A DNA stretch of 64,000 bases from Amphibalanus amphitrite. Its lineage: Eukaryota; Arthropoda; Thecostraca; Balanomorpha; Balanidae. Both the position numbers and the translations under genes were made by a program. The DNA lies in assembly GCF_019059575.1 (NCBI RefSeq), contig NW_024883434.1, positions 1 through 64,000 on the forward strand, written 5' to 3'. Shown here in pieces: positions 35,566 to 46,693 of the stretch; the first letter of the stretch is position 1; each line of letters begins with the position of its first letter. The notes under the pieces were generated by a model. It saw nothing but the letters and a program-made list of their open reading frames with translations. It was not told where the DNA came from and searched no databases.

Positions 35566-36502
35566 CCCGGCAGTTGCTGGGGTATTTCGCCACCCACCGT
35601 TTGGTGGGGGGGGGGGCGTTAAACGCCCCCAACCGATAACTCGAGAACCAACAGGCGCAGCGAAACGAACGAGGCGGCAAACGAAAGAACGCGGCGAGAC
35701 GTTTCAGCTGAGTACTTTTAAGTTGAATTTTGAGGTCACAGGTCGGGTCAAGGTCAGGTCAAAGACCTGAAATCGGGTTTTCAGTAGCATTGTACTTCAG
35801 GGCTTCACAAAGGGCGCCTCTCGTCATAAACTCTGTCAAAACGGTGCACAATCCATCATATAAGGCCTACAAGAGTGTCAGCTCCATGTAGGGGTCAGTC
35901 AAGCAAAGGTCAGGGTCAAGGTCAGGTCAACCGGGCAGGCACATATCCCCGAAAATCAAAACTGATATTCGCAGCCTGTGACACATGTTTTGTAGGTAAT
36001 TTGGGGCGTAGAACACGATGGTGACATTTATTTTATCATATGTGTACGTGGTTGGCTCAAAAAGTTCAATTTAAGAAATGCATGTATCATTGTCCTGAAG
36101 TAGTCACGAGAAATTGCCAAGATTCAGTTCAAGATTTTGGAAAATGCGGAACGATAATCAATAATCGAAGATAGCCATTTGATTGTTCATGGTAGGTATT
36201 GGCAGTCTAATGGCGTATACGGCATGTCTGTATGTCTATTCTGTGATTTTATATGATTTTTTGAACATATGCCCGTTATGCCGTTTTTGATCGAAAACTC
36301 AGAAATCATGACGTCACTAAAACCTCGATATCTCAAAACTTTGTGTTTGAATATTTTGAAACTTTGTCACAATAAACTTCACTCAATTCCCTACAGGTAT
36401 AACCCAAAATTTGGCGCGCCTGTGGCGCGCCGTTTTTATGCTATGGCCCGGCGAAAAAAAGTGGGGGCGTTTAACGCCCCCCCCCCCCCAGCAACTCGTG
36501 GG
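35566..36502 (+). mobile_element. TTAA-type MITE copy B
   Basis: The left end, CCCGGCAGTTGCTGGGG, is flanked by TCAA (35562-35565, one change from TTAA). The right end reads CCCACGAGTTGCTGGGG inward and is flanked by TTAA 36503-36506. The palindrome GGGGGCGTTTAACGCCCCC with extended G or C runs lies just inside each end. The interior has clusters such as 'gaggtcacaggtcgggtcaa' and 'caaaggtcagggtcaagg'. No transposase. It is the inverted partner of copy C. Confidence 0.8.
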
Positions 36503-36895
36503 TTAATATTACCTGACCTAAATAATGCTCAAAGTACATACCTGCTACAGCAATGATGTTTGATGCATTTTCAAACGCCGATAACCGAATGCCGCTACAC
36601 GCGGACCGGGAGCTGCATTACTCCGCCCCCTCCCTCCGCACCTCGATGTGGGGGATGCTCGATTGTAAGCATCACCACTCTAGAAGAGCAACACGGCAGA
36701 GCGGACTGTCCCTCCCCGTCCGCTTTGCCGTGACTGATAGACTGATAGGTAGGCTGCGCCGCGCAGCGCGCAGGTACGGCGGAACAGTATAGATGCAGGC
36801 GCTACATACCCCGCCATCTGTCGGCGAAGTTTTCAACTAGCGCGGGCCAAGAAGCCGTGTAGTGCGAGCGAGGTAGAGAGCAAGCCCCTGCTTAA
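36503..36895. other. Spacer between inverted MITE copies B and C
   Basis: About 390 bp between the two TTAA sites. The GC-rich part (about 36590-36790) includes 'gcgccgcgcagcgcgcagg'. I see no gene. It would be the loop if the two copies paired. Confidence 0.5.
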
Positions 36896-37815
36896 CCCGC
36901 GAGTTGCTGGGGGGGGGCGTTAAACGCCCCCACTTTTTTCGCCGGGCCATAGCATGAAAACGGCGCGCTGCAGGCGCGCCAAATTTTGGGTACCTGTAGG
37001 GAATTGATTGAAGTTTATTGTGACAAAGTTTCAAAAAAATTGGTCAGAACATTTTTGAGATATCGAGGTTTTAGTGACGTCATGATTTCTGAGTTTTCGA
37101 CCAAAAACGGCATATGTTCAAAAAATCATATAAAATCACAGAATAGACATATAGACATGCCGTAAACGCCATTAGACTGCCAATACCATGGAGAATCAAA
37201 TGGCTATCTTCGATTATTGATTATCGTTCCGCATTTTCCAAAATCTTGAACTGAATCTTGGCAATTTCTCGTGACTACTTCACGACCATGATACATGAAT
37301 TTCTTAAATTGAACTTTTTTAGCCAAACACGTACACATATGATAAAATGAATGTCACCATCGTGTTCTACGCCCCAAATTACCCATAAAACATGTGTCAC
37401 AGGCTGCGAATATCAGTTTTTATTTTCGGGGATATGTGCCTGCCCGGTTGACCTGACCTTGACCCTGACCTATGCTTGACTGACCCCTGCATGGAGCTGA
37501 CACTCTTGTAGGCCTTATATGATGGATTGTGCACCGTTTTGACAGAGTTTATGACGAGAGGCGCCCATTGCGAAGTCCTGAAGTCCATGCTACTGAAAGC
37601 CCGATTTCAGGTGTTTGACCTGACCTTGACCTGACCTGTGACCTCAAAATTCAACTTTAAAGTACTCATCTGAAGCGTCTCGTCGCGTTCTTTCGTTTGC
37701 CGCCTCGTGCGTTTCGCTGCGCCTATTGGTTCTCGAGTTATCGGCTGGGGGCGTTTAACGCCCCCCCCCCCCCCCAGCAAACGGTGGGTGGCGAAATACC
37801 CCAGCAACTGCCGGG
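36896..37815 (-). mobile_element. TTAA-type MITE copy C (inverted relative to B)
   Basis: Flanked by TTAA at 36892-36895 and 37816-37819. Read from the right it begins CCCGGCAGTTGCTGGGG, the same outer end as copy B. The interior matches B along its length in reverse orientation (for example 'aaattttgggtacctgtagg' and 'cgtgttctacgccccaaatt'). It carries the same G/C-tract palindromes and TGACCT arrays. Non-coding. Confidence 0.8.
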
Positions 37816-37819
37816 TTAA

Positions 37820-39101
37820 AAAATGAATGAATAAGAAAGCATGGGAAAATAATGAGCTATTTTATCGCTCTATTAATTACAACGTGTATTTTCAGACATT
37901 TGCTTCGAAGTGGAATAAAATAAAGAGTGTTGGATAATGCCGAATAAAAAGTGTCTGGTTGCTACGCAGTATGTACGAGCGTACATAGCCCTGGAGCCAC
38001 ATTGGAGCGTGTTTACCTGTTAACGCCCCACTCCCCTCCCCCTCCCATCCCCGCATCGATATGTTACTATCGAGGCGCCGCTCTTGCGTGGGCCACGGGC
38101 GGAGTTATACTAAATAATAAACTGTGCAACATAACCCATTCCGGGCCCGCCATCGCCTTTAATTGCACCAAGTAGTTCGCAATATTTGAACCTTTCATTG
38201 AGCCGTTGGTTCCTTTTGTAATTTCCCTCTTGGCTACGGCTATTGTTGGCATCGCTTTGGAACCCCGAACCACATAAATTGAGCTTCGATGATCTCTGGT
38301 GACGTCTTTTCATGAGCTTTGCGAAAAAAATAGCAGCGTAGGTACTTAGGGCATAATTTGTTGAGAACACGCCGGCGTCATTTGCCGTTTCTCGCTACGT
38401 CGCACCGCATTTTGTGCCGATTTTTTTTTTTGCTTTTTTATTCTGCGGAGGTATGCATCTCTCCGTTCTAAACCGTCTCTGTGGGTAGGTCTGTAACTAC
38501 TGCATCGAGGCGACCTTTGATAATGAAGGTTGTAGCCGATTTTATTGTTGTATTTTCAGCTTTAGAGCAGGCGCATGTAGTAACGTTCATGTATGAATTA
38601 AAAGTATACCCTAGTGTTCATGATTCCATCAGCCGTTTTTATGTAGTAACTGTAACACATTCCCCACCATGAACTAATACACTCAATGTTTTATGTAATG
38701 TTACGTGAATTTTGTGTCGCTCACTTTATCTACTGGCTTTGGCCGGACCATCGCAGGTGACACTCTCTCTCGAGAAGGAGTTTCTGCATAAATTTAAAAA
38801 CGTTGTGGCTCGTTTATTTGTCGGTGTGCGGCGCCATCGTCATATTACGCCCGCTTTGAAGTAGTTCCAGTGGTCCCAGCGCCGCATCGGTAAGCCGGTG
38901 ATGAAGCGCGAGTGGTTTGAAACGCCGTTTACGACTTTTACGCTCCAAGTGCCATGTGACTGACGTGGTTATTGTTGAAGCGGTGTCTGTCAACTGAAGT
39001 GCTGGTAACAGCTCCTGGCGACATTCGCACTTTCGGAGCTGGTTCTTGTGGTCTATGAACAAATCGTATTGTTGCTGGCTGCTGCAATAGTCTGTTGTAT
39101 A
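37820..39101. other. No gene supported
   Basis: Mixed composition. Short open frames on both strands lack recognisable domains or convincing splice borders. Confidence 0.35.
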
Positions 39102-39896
39102 CAGGGTGGGCCAGAATAAGTGTAACACTTTCTAACGTCGTTTTCTCAAGACTGGTAAAAGATATGAAAATCAAATTTTGACAGCTAGTAGAAAAACGTT
39201 TGCCAAATCATATAGTAATATTTACCTCGAAAAAAAAATCCTAGCAAAATAAGATTATCGTCATCAATAAAAAACAACATTTGCGTGTTTTCTTTTATTT
39301 GCGCATGTGCTCAAAGAGGGCACCTTTGCCTGCAAACACATGTGCACGCGTTCGAGGAAACTGGCTCCCACCCTCTCCGTGGTGTCCCTCCGGTATGGGA
39401 AGAACCGAAGGTTCTTGCGGAGGACTTTTCGGAGACTGGTCCGTGCCATCCCCAGCTCCTGGCAGCGATACCGGGTAGAGGTCCTCGGTGACTCACTAAC
39501 GGATTGACGGACCTGCTCAATCCTATCCCCATCTCCTGTCACCTCAGTTGTACGACCGGATCTACCCTTCGCCTGCCTTAGGACACTCCATTCCTTCTCA
39601 AAATGACTTACAAATCGATGGATCTCCGTGTTCGAAGGTACCTGTGATGAGTGACAGCCCAACTCCTGCCGGAAACGACGTTTAACAGCTACGCACGATT
39701 TTGTTTCATACCATAAATGGATGGTTTTTACTTTTTCTTCTGGTAAGAAAACCATTGCTGATAGAGAGGTAATTATTTCTCCTACTCATTTGGCAGACTG
39801 TTGGCTTTCGTATTTTTACAAAATATGTCTAGAGTTGAAATATTAAATGCACATAATGTGCGTTAGAAACTGTTACACTTATTCTGGCCCACCCTG
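39102..39896 (-). mobile_element. mariner/Tc1-type element with catalytic domain deleted, 795 bp
   Basis: Terminal inverted repeats start CAGGGTGGGCCAGAATAAGT and extend 36 bp with one mismatch. TA duplications flank the element (39100-39101, 39897-39898). The only coding sequence is the transposase N-terminal region on the minus strand (39264-39755). The DDE domain is gone, so it is a non-autonomous internal-deletion derivative. It is probably intronic or intergenic downstream of the gene at 40472. Confidence 0.9.
39264..39755 (-). pseudogene. Transposase N-terminal (helix-turn-helix) remnant
   Basis: 163 codons. The start MVFLPEEKVKTIHLWYETKS, the SNTEIHRFVSHFEKEWSV segment and the GRSGR linker match the N-terminal DNA-binding domains (DUF4817-like) found in arthropod mariner/Tc1 transposases. 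The second motif, SPRTSTRYRCQELGMARTSL, also fits. The frame then ends in LRFFPYRRDTTERV and unrelated residues where the DDE domain should begin. It could still bind the TIRs but not cut. Confidence 0.75.
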
Positions 39897-39898
39897 TA

Positions 39899-40471
39899 CT
39901 TCGTCGTGTGCTAAAGCGTCTCATGTAGTATCATCGTGTCAACTTCTTTTCTAGTATTTTATGCTCATCAAAATGGCCACTAGAAATCCCATCATTTGCC
40001 TCTACAGTTTGACGTCTCAGTCGCTCGTTCTCCTAATCATTCCGCCATTTCAAACACAGATCAGTTGCAGGCTTTATACAAAAATACAGCGTGGTAAGGA
40101 AAGGAAAGTAATAAATAGGTGACAGGAAGCCAAGGGAGCAAAGCTCTTTAGGCAGGCCACACTTGCAAACATTGCATTAGTGCTTCTTTGCTACTTGCAA
40201 AGAGACTTTAAACGAAAGGAGGAACAAAGCCAAACGCAGGCTATGCAGAGGCAGTACAAGTATTGAGGCAGTTACCAGCGGTCTGAACTTAACCACATAA
40301 CTTCCAAGAAGACACGAAATCACTAGCACACAGCTGACATGTCTACAGTTAACACATAAGATCACCGGTTCCGTTCGAGGCACGGAGCCATAAAACAAAA
40401 CAAAAAAGCTCCTAAACAAAGGGAGCGCACCCGTGGATAATGGCTTATTTTCGCAACGAGAACTGAGAACT
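39899..40471. other. 3' UTR / flank of the Ser/Pro-rich gene
   Basis: Downstream of the stop codon at 40472 in minus sense. I found no canonical AATAAA on the minus strand close to the stop, so the transcript end is not located. Confidence 0.35.
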
Positions 40472-43434
40472 CTACGTCGGCTCATCTTCAGAGAATCCCG
40501 ATTCGGTCGAGAGACTGTTCTTGGAGGAGATCCCGCTATCAGTCATCGACCTTCCCTCCACCTCAGTGGACTCGCCCTCGCCATGTGACTTCCCCTCGAC
40601 GGCGCAAGTGGACTCGTCCGGCGAAGAATTATCGTTAAACTCGCACTGAAGTCGACGGAAGAGCCGTGACGGCGCCGCTGTCGGTCGGTTCGGTCGCTCC
40701 AAACGTCCCTCTTGCACGCCCTGAAGCTCACTCAGGACTGTGTCCTTACACACGATGCGCGGAACTCGACCTCCTTCGATGGCCGTCAGACGATTCCGCT
40801 GTGAGTTCTTCAGCTCCGCCAGAACAGAGTCCATTCCTGAGGGGGGCTGAGCGCGAGGTGATGAGGCCCCCGACGAGGCTCTGCCCCTTTCCGCTAGACG
40901 CGGTGATGTGCTCGTTGCACCGCTCGCATTCTTGTCCCTTCTCTGGGTAGCAGGGCTGGCGCGACTGGATGAGGATGGGCTGGACACCTTAGGTGTCGCT
41001 GATGGCTGCGCTGGAGGCGGTGGAGGCGGAGGCGGAGGTGGAGGAGGTGGTGGTGGCGGTGGCGGTGACGTTTGAGGAGGTGAGGGAGGCTGAGAAGTCG
41101 GCGGAACCGAGGGCGACGACGTTGACGGTAGCGGAGACACTGACGCACGCTGACCTCGTCCAGCAGTGCGGCGACGAGGTGGCGGCACGGGACTAGCCTC
41201 CGCCACAGGGCCACTGCCGGCAACACGACTTTCATCTTCACAACTGGTGGTTACGTTCCCAAGCAGTGCAGCACAACTGACAGGTCGCATAGTGCGTTCT
41301 GGGGTAGACTCCACGGACGGCTCAGGATCCGAGCCTACCGTCTCTTGGAAGAACCGCAGTGCGGACTTGAAGGTGACGTGACCCCGTCTGGGAGGCTCTG
41401 GCTTCGGTTTGCCCTCGACTGGGTCAGGCACTTCGGGTCTCCCCTTGGCGAGGTTCGGTAGATGGATTGTGTTCCGTTTTAGTGTCTGCAAGTTGTCCAC
41501 AACCGGCTCTTTCGGAGACGTCTTTCGAAGCGCCACTGTTAGCTTCCCTTCAATGACAGGACCCTCGACCTTTTTGGAGATTGAACTAGTGGAACTTTTG
41601 GGGTTGAGCTGTGTGGTTGTGCCATTCTTCATAGTGGCACCAACGACCTTTGGCTTGCTCTGTTCAGTGACAACTGGCAAGCTCTGGCGTGATTGGTACT
41701 TCGCTACTTTAGCGGCTACACTTTTATGTCCTGTACCGTCTTTGTCTTGCTTCACTTTCTTTTTCCGCATTTTCACTTCGACTTTGGTGCCATTTTCAAG
41801 TTCGATCTGTTTGGTAACGGCTCCACTCGACCGAGCTGTCTTTTCCTCACGCTCAGCGCCCTTCAGAGCTTTATCACCGTCCTTCCCAACGCAAGACATC
41901 TTCCCCTGCTCTGATTCCCCAACCTCATCCTTCTTAGACGTCGCAGATTTTGACACCTTTACATCACTCGAACTGGAATCTTCATTGGCTGCGGTATCAC
42001 CATTCTTCCCTTGGGCACAGGTGCTCCCTTGGCCACTCGTACTGTCACTTTCCCCTGTTGCCACTCCTATATCACTGCCACCTCCTGGCGGGGGATCGGA
42101 CGCCGATGGTGGCAGGACCGTAAGCTGCCCTTCCACTAGCCACCGGTTCCGCTTCTCGAGGTTCGCCAGCCAAGCGTCAAACAGTCTTTCGCGGTTGGCT
42201 CCGAAGAGATGCTCTCCGTCGTTTGCTCCAGCCTCTTTCGCCAGCTCAGGCCAGATGCTCTCTGTGGGATCACAGGATTCATCCACAGCCTTCTTTTCTG
42301 CGGGAGCTGGCCCTGCGGAGGTGGATTTTTCGGAAACAGTTTCTTTCGGAATAATCTGAGGTGATTTGGAACTTCGTCTCCCGTGTCGCTTGCCTCTGGG
42401 AGACAGATCTTTTTTCGAGGTTTCTTGTTCGGTCTCCGGTTCTTCTGATTCTGATTCGGAGTCCACTTTCTCCGTTCTAGGACTTGATTTCGTGAGGATC
42501 GAGGGCTGAACATGTTTGTTTGATGCTTTGTCTGAGGATTTCTGTGCAACTTTTCCTGACTTGGAACTGGATTTCTTAGATGCCGCGTCAGACCGACTTG
42601 GAGATGCGTCTGCACGAGATCTCGTTATAGTTTTGGAATCAAGTCTGACCGGCGACTCCAAACGCGGACTTGCTGACGACCTGGTCAGCGATCTTTCTGT
42701 GGACTTTAATGATCCCGAACTTTCTTCCCGCTTTGAAAACGACTTTACACTGGACACTGCAGGTGATCTGCTGAGCGACCTCTCCACCGATCTGGCGGGA
42801 GATCTGGCATCAACTCTGGAGGGAGATTTCTTGGATGAGTCTCGAACGTCGCGAGCGGTGAGGCGACCAGGACTGGCCGCGCGCGGCTGCGGCCGCCGTT
42901 CGACCACAGTATCATCACTGGAATCCGATCCTCGTTTGAGCGCAGGCGTCAGACGTGACCCGTCTTTCTCCTCCCGCGCGTGATGACCGCTGGAGACTCT
43001 GGATTGTTCGGTGACCGAAGCCTGGCCAGGCTCCGAGTCACAGTCCCCATCAAGGGACAGCTCACAATCCGACGCCTCAGAGGTGGCCTTGGAGCTTCCG
43101 CCACTGGCAAAGCCGCTGCTTCCGCTCGCGAAGCCACTGCTGCAGCTGGCTCCACTGAACACGCTACTCAGACTCGGCGTGCGTCCACTAGGGGTGCTGA
43201 GATCGCTGAGAAGACGCGACAGGCGGCACGAGGCGGGCCGGCCGGCGCGTGTCGGCGTGACGCTGGTTGCGGCGGTGACGCTCTTGGTGGCAGAAGTGGG
43301 ATGTTTTGAAGTAGATGTGGGATTCTCGGCGACGATGCTAGAGCTGGATTCAGACGGCAGTAGCAGTAGAGAGGCGCGCGTCGTGCGTCGGCAGACTGGT
43401 GATGTAACCGACGGCAGCCCCAGGCGAGCAAGCT
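40472..43434 (-). CDS. Large terminal exon of a Ser/Pro-rich disordered protein (exon f)
   Basis: 986 codons plus stop. The acceptor is TGCCTCTTTCCATAG (43435-43436), whose phase fits the exon at 44390-44515. The sequence is highly charged and Ser-rich, with SR/SP dipeptides around residues 180-370. A possible folded segment ESIWPELAKEAGAND through RERLFDAWLANLEKRNRW sits in the middle. Then come PPRRGHVTFKSALRFFQETV, a proline run of about 18, and near the end DSVLAELKNSQRNRLTAIEG and RIVCKDTVLSELQGV. The last residues are SMTDSGISSKNSLSTESGFS and EDEPT. DSGISS fits the beta-TrCP phosphodegron DSGxxS. I do not recognise the family. It is probably a scaffold or cytoskeleton-associated protein, which is only a guess from composition. 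Confidence 0.8.
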
Positions 43435-43477
43435 CTATGGAAAGAGGCAAAAAGGTAGCATACATACAGCGGCAGCG

Positions 43478-43478
<1 letters not shown>

Positions 43479-43553
<75 letters not shown>
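43479..43553. repeat. (GA)n microsatellite, reading (CT)n just upstream of the exon f acceptor
   Basis: About 37 GA units. On the coding (minus) strand this is a (CT)n tract ending some 43 nt before the 3' splice site of exon f, so it could act as an extended polypyrimidine or PTB-binding tract. Confidence 0.93.
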
Positions 43554-43558
<5 letters not shown>

Positions 43559-44389
43559 GCATGCCTGAGAAATAACAGTTTGACTTACGGAATGATATCT
43601 AAACAGCGAACTTAGCTAAACCAAAAGAAATAGGCACTGCGCAAAGGTTAATTGAAAGTTATTAAAAGCGGCAGCGAACAGCCAGAGCCATTATCATATT
43701 TAAAATGGCTAACGTTAAGTGCACACCATTACGTGCAGACAGTGAAATAGTACAAATAAAAAATAGACAAATCTTGAACCGGGTGATGACGACGAAATAT
43801 AGGCATCCACCATAATACCACAATAGCGCATAACAACCCGGTAGAGAAAATAAGGGATTGTAATACGCTCTTTGCGTAAATCGTTGATTTTACCCCCAGC
43901 AACAGAAAGTGCTACCACTATGCGTGACTCAGTCAGTTGAAGGGATGTGCCTAAACTGACAGCATTCAGCCAACAGAACAGTAAAGAGGTAGACATCCTT
44001 TTATAGTCTAGCCAAAATCTATGCCTGGTCTAACCACGTCAGTCCGGCGCAGACGGCACCTATCGATTTTTTTTTTTTACTCTACGCCACTTGCTGGAAG
44101 ATTTCTCCCCACAATTAACCTAACCGACTAATTCTACCCTGTCAACCAAATTGATTCTAACACTTACCAGTTTTTATTCCACGCCATCTATTCGACAGAG
44201 TCTATTCCACTTACCGGAACTATTCCTCACAACTTACCACGCTTGCTCAGCGTCCTCTCTCGGGTTGGTTTTATATACGCAGCATATCAGGCTGATTTTA
44301 CTCTATGGTCCCTAGCTACCAGAATATTCTACGTAGCCTATCCAACTAATTCTACGTCACATTATACTGCTGTTATACCGTATACCTAC
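43554..44389. other. Intron between exons e and f
   Basis: AT-rich; 'ccacttaccgg..' and 'tctattcc' type pyrimidine-rich words recur near 44150-44250. No coding sequence supported. Confidence 0.4.
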
Positions 44390-44515
44390 CGAGCTGTTCG
44401 GAGGTCGAAGTTGAGCCTCTGAAGGTGCGTGTACCGGTGGTCGGCACATACTTTCTCGTCGTTAGAGGGGCCCCAGATAGAGGACTTCGCGCCGCCGGGC
44501 TGCTGATTCCAGTGC
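44390..44515 (-). CDS. Coding exon e of the Ser/Pro-rich gene
   Basis: 126 nt between acceptor CTATTTTTCACAG (44516-44517) and donor CTCG|GTAGGTAT. In the frame required by its neighbours (phase 1 to phase 1) it reads TGISSPAARSPLSGAPLTTR then KYVPTTGTRTFRGSTSTSEQ. It joins the large exon as EQLELARLG. Another frame is also open across the exon (HWNQQPGGAKSSIWGPSNDE...), but it would stop in exon f after joining at the 43434 acceptor, so I prefer the Ser/Thr-rich reading. Confidence 0.65.
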
Positions 44516-44517
44516 CT

Positions 44518-46693
44518 GTGAAAAATAGAATAGAGACTAAAAATTGATGACTATATCCTATTGCTCTCTGCCATACAATTTGCGCCGGGAAGATTCGCCT
44601 GACATAAAAATGAGCCCAGATCCATGCATGAAAATGGGATGGGTAAGCTGCCTACATCGCTCAACTCATTAGTGTCAGAGCGGCTTAATTTCATTGTGGC
44701 CCTTCAGCTAATGGCAGGTTGGTGCATTATCGAAATTTCGCATTGCAACTTGTCAGAGGCCACGGCTGACCTCTCCACGGCTCGAAAACCTAATTCTACC
44801 GCAGACGGAATGGTTCAGCGTTGCCAGCTCACCTGGTCTGCCAGACCTCATGTTGATAAGGACAGCTCTGGCGGGTCCGGGCCCTCCGATCCTTTCAGCG
44901 TGGACTCTGCCGCCCGAAACTGGGAAAACAAACCAGAGATGGTAACCGCACTTACAGTTCACTTGTCTGGAGTAGTATGAAAAGTTCCTTTCGCCGAAGT
45001 TCGCTTGAGTAGAACTGAAACTGCGCACAATACATAGGCACATAAGAACGAGGTGCAGGGGCAATCGCATTCTAAGCTCATCATAATTGATTAAAGATCT
45101 TTTCTAACGAATCTCCAACTAAACAAAGTCCATCCTGTGAACAAAGTACATCCTATGAAGCCCAAGGCCCACCAACATCGAGTACAGCATCACATCAATT
45201 CACGGAACAAAACACGGAAGACGGTAGCGCTCTGGCCTGGCAGTCGTTCGACACGGCTCGTCTGAGCCGTCAAATCCCCCGTCTGAGGAATAACTGCGGT
45301 CAGCATTCCACGCGGCTCTGGCGGCTGGGTGCCAAAAAAACGAGCACGCGATTTCCGCGCGCCGACAGCAGTACACTACCGACACTACCTCACTGTTCTC
45401 TGGTCTACATTTCTTTACATTTTTATTTTGTACTCACCATTTTTTATTATTGGTAAATTCCGACTTTAAATATCATTTATAGTTTATGTTTAAAAAAAAA
45501 AACATGAAATTTAAAATGTTAAAAAACATGTTTTAATGAGCTTAAGATATTCGGAAGGCAGATAACAGAAAGCACGCAATGTTTGACATTCTGGCCTACT
45601 TATGTTTCACCTCGTTTACACTCAATCATCGAACTGGACTGCAGTCACCATGCCTAGGTCCGGGTTGGGGTCACGAAAGGTCACGTACCCGGTCCAGTCT
45701 CGCCGGTAGCGGCCTGCAGCAGACGGAACGTTCGAGAAGGGATGTGTCCGCCTCGATAGCGGGGGTCCGACTCTGAGTGCAGCGAGGCGTCACCATCGAC
45801 TGGGAACACAAAGCACGAGGCGTCACCATCCACTGGGGACACCAAACGCGGTCAGATGTGGATATAAAATGTTGTACCTAAAGGGCTAGCAAAGTATGGG
45901 TTTATGGTCAATTGCAGGAATCCAACTACCACAGGCTTCAGCTGCAGGGATAACTAAAGGTCGCCGTCAACTGGAGTTAGAGGACACTATTAGTTGAAAA
46001 AATTGCAAGCTGCTAGGATGCCGCTTGCTAAAAATTGTGACCAATGAAGACATCAAGTCTCGTCAGCAACATGATGCTAAAACAGCATGACAACATGCAG
46101 ACATAAGAATAGATACCGCAAGCTAGGTACTACTTGATAGTCAAAATGCTGATAGTTTTGAGTCATATACAAAACTACTACATTCTAGCACTCCATACTG
46201 TAATAAACTACATCTTTGGACTATTAACTAGTTACCGTTGTAGCTGCGATCGTTTTAGTAGCTGCTCAGCTCTCGATTAGGTCAAAAGTCCATAGTAGTT
46301 ATCTTGCTGTACATGCTAGGTAGTATTTACAAGGAGTGCCTGTGTCTTGCAGTTTGCACTACGCGTCGGTCTGTCCTCTGTGGACGATGCGTAGGGCAAA
46401 GGTCAGTTTAAGGGAAAATGTAGGGTAAAACTGGCGGATAGTGGTCAAAATGGTAGCAAAATTTAGTAATTCGATAAAAGTGTTAGCAATTTGCAGAAAT
46501 GCTCTGCCAGACATTTTTGTCATTGATATCACCTGAATAAAATAAAACGTTTAAATGTCTCAAAACAAAACGCTTACACTCCTTCTGACAAAAATATCCC
46601 TTGTTTTTATCTAAAAATTGGCTTATTTTCAAATATATATAAGATAAAATGGACTTTTAAGGCTTTCATTATCCCTAAATTAATAAAACTTAA
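44518..46693. other. Intron of the Ser/Pro-rich gene
   Basis: No exon supported. It contains a 33-bp tandem duplication 'gaggcgtcaccatc.actgggaacac' at about 45783-45848. The remainder is AT-rich. Confidence 0.4.

Noticed and set aside
41409-42359. 316-codon plus-strand open frame
   Set aside because: It is antisense to the large Ser/Pro-rich exon, where codon bias keeps the opposite strand open. No domain is recognisable.
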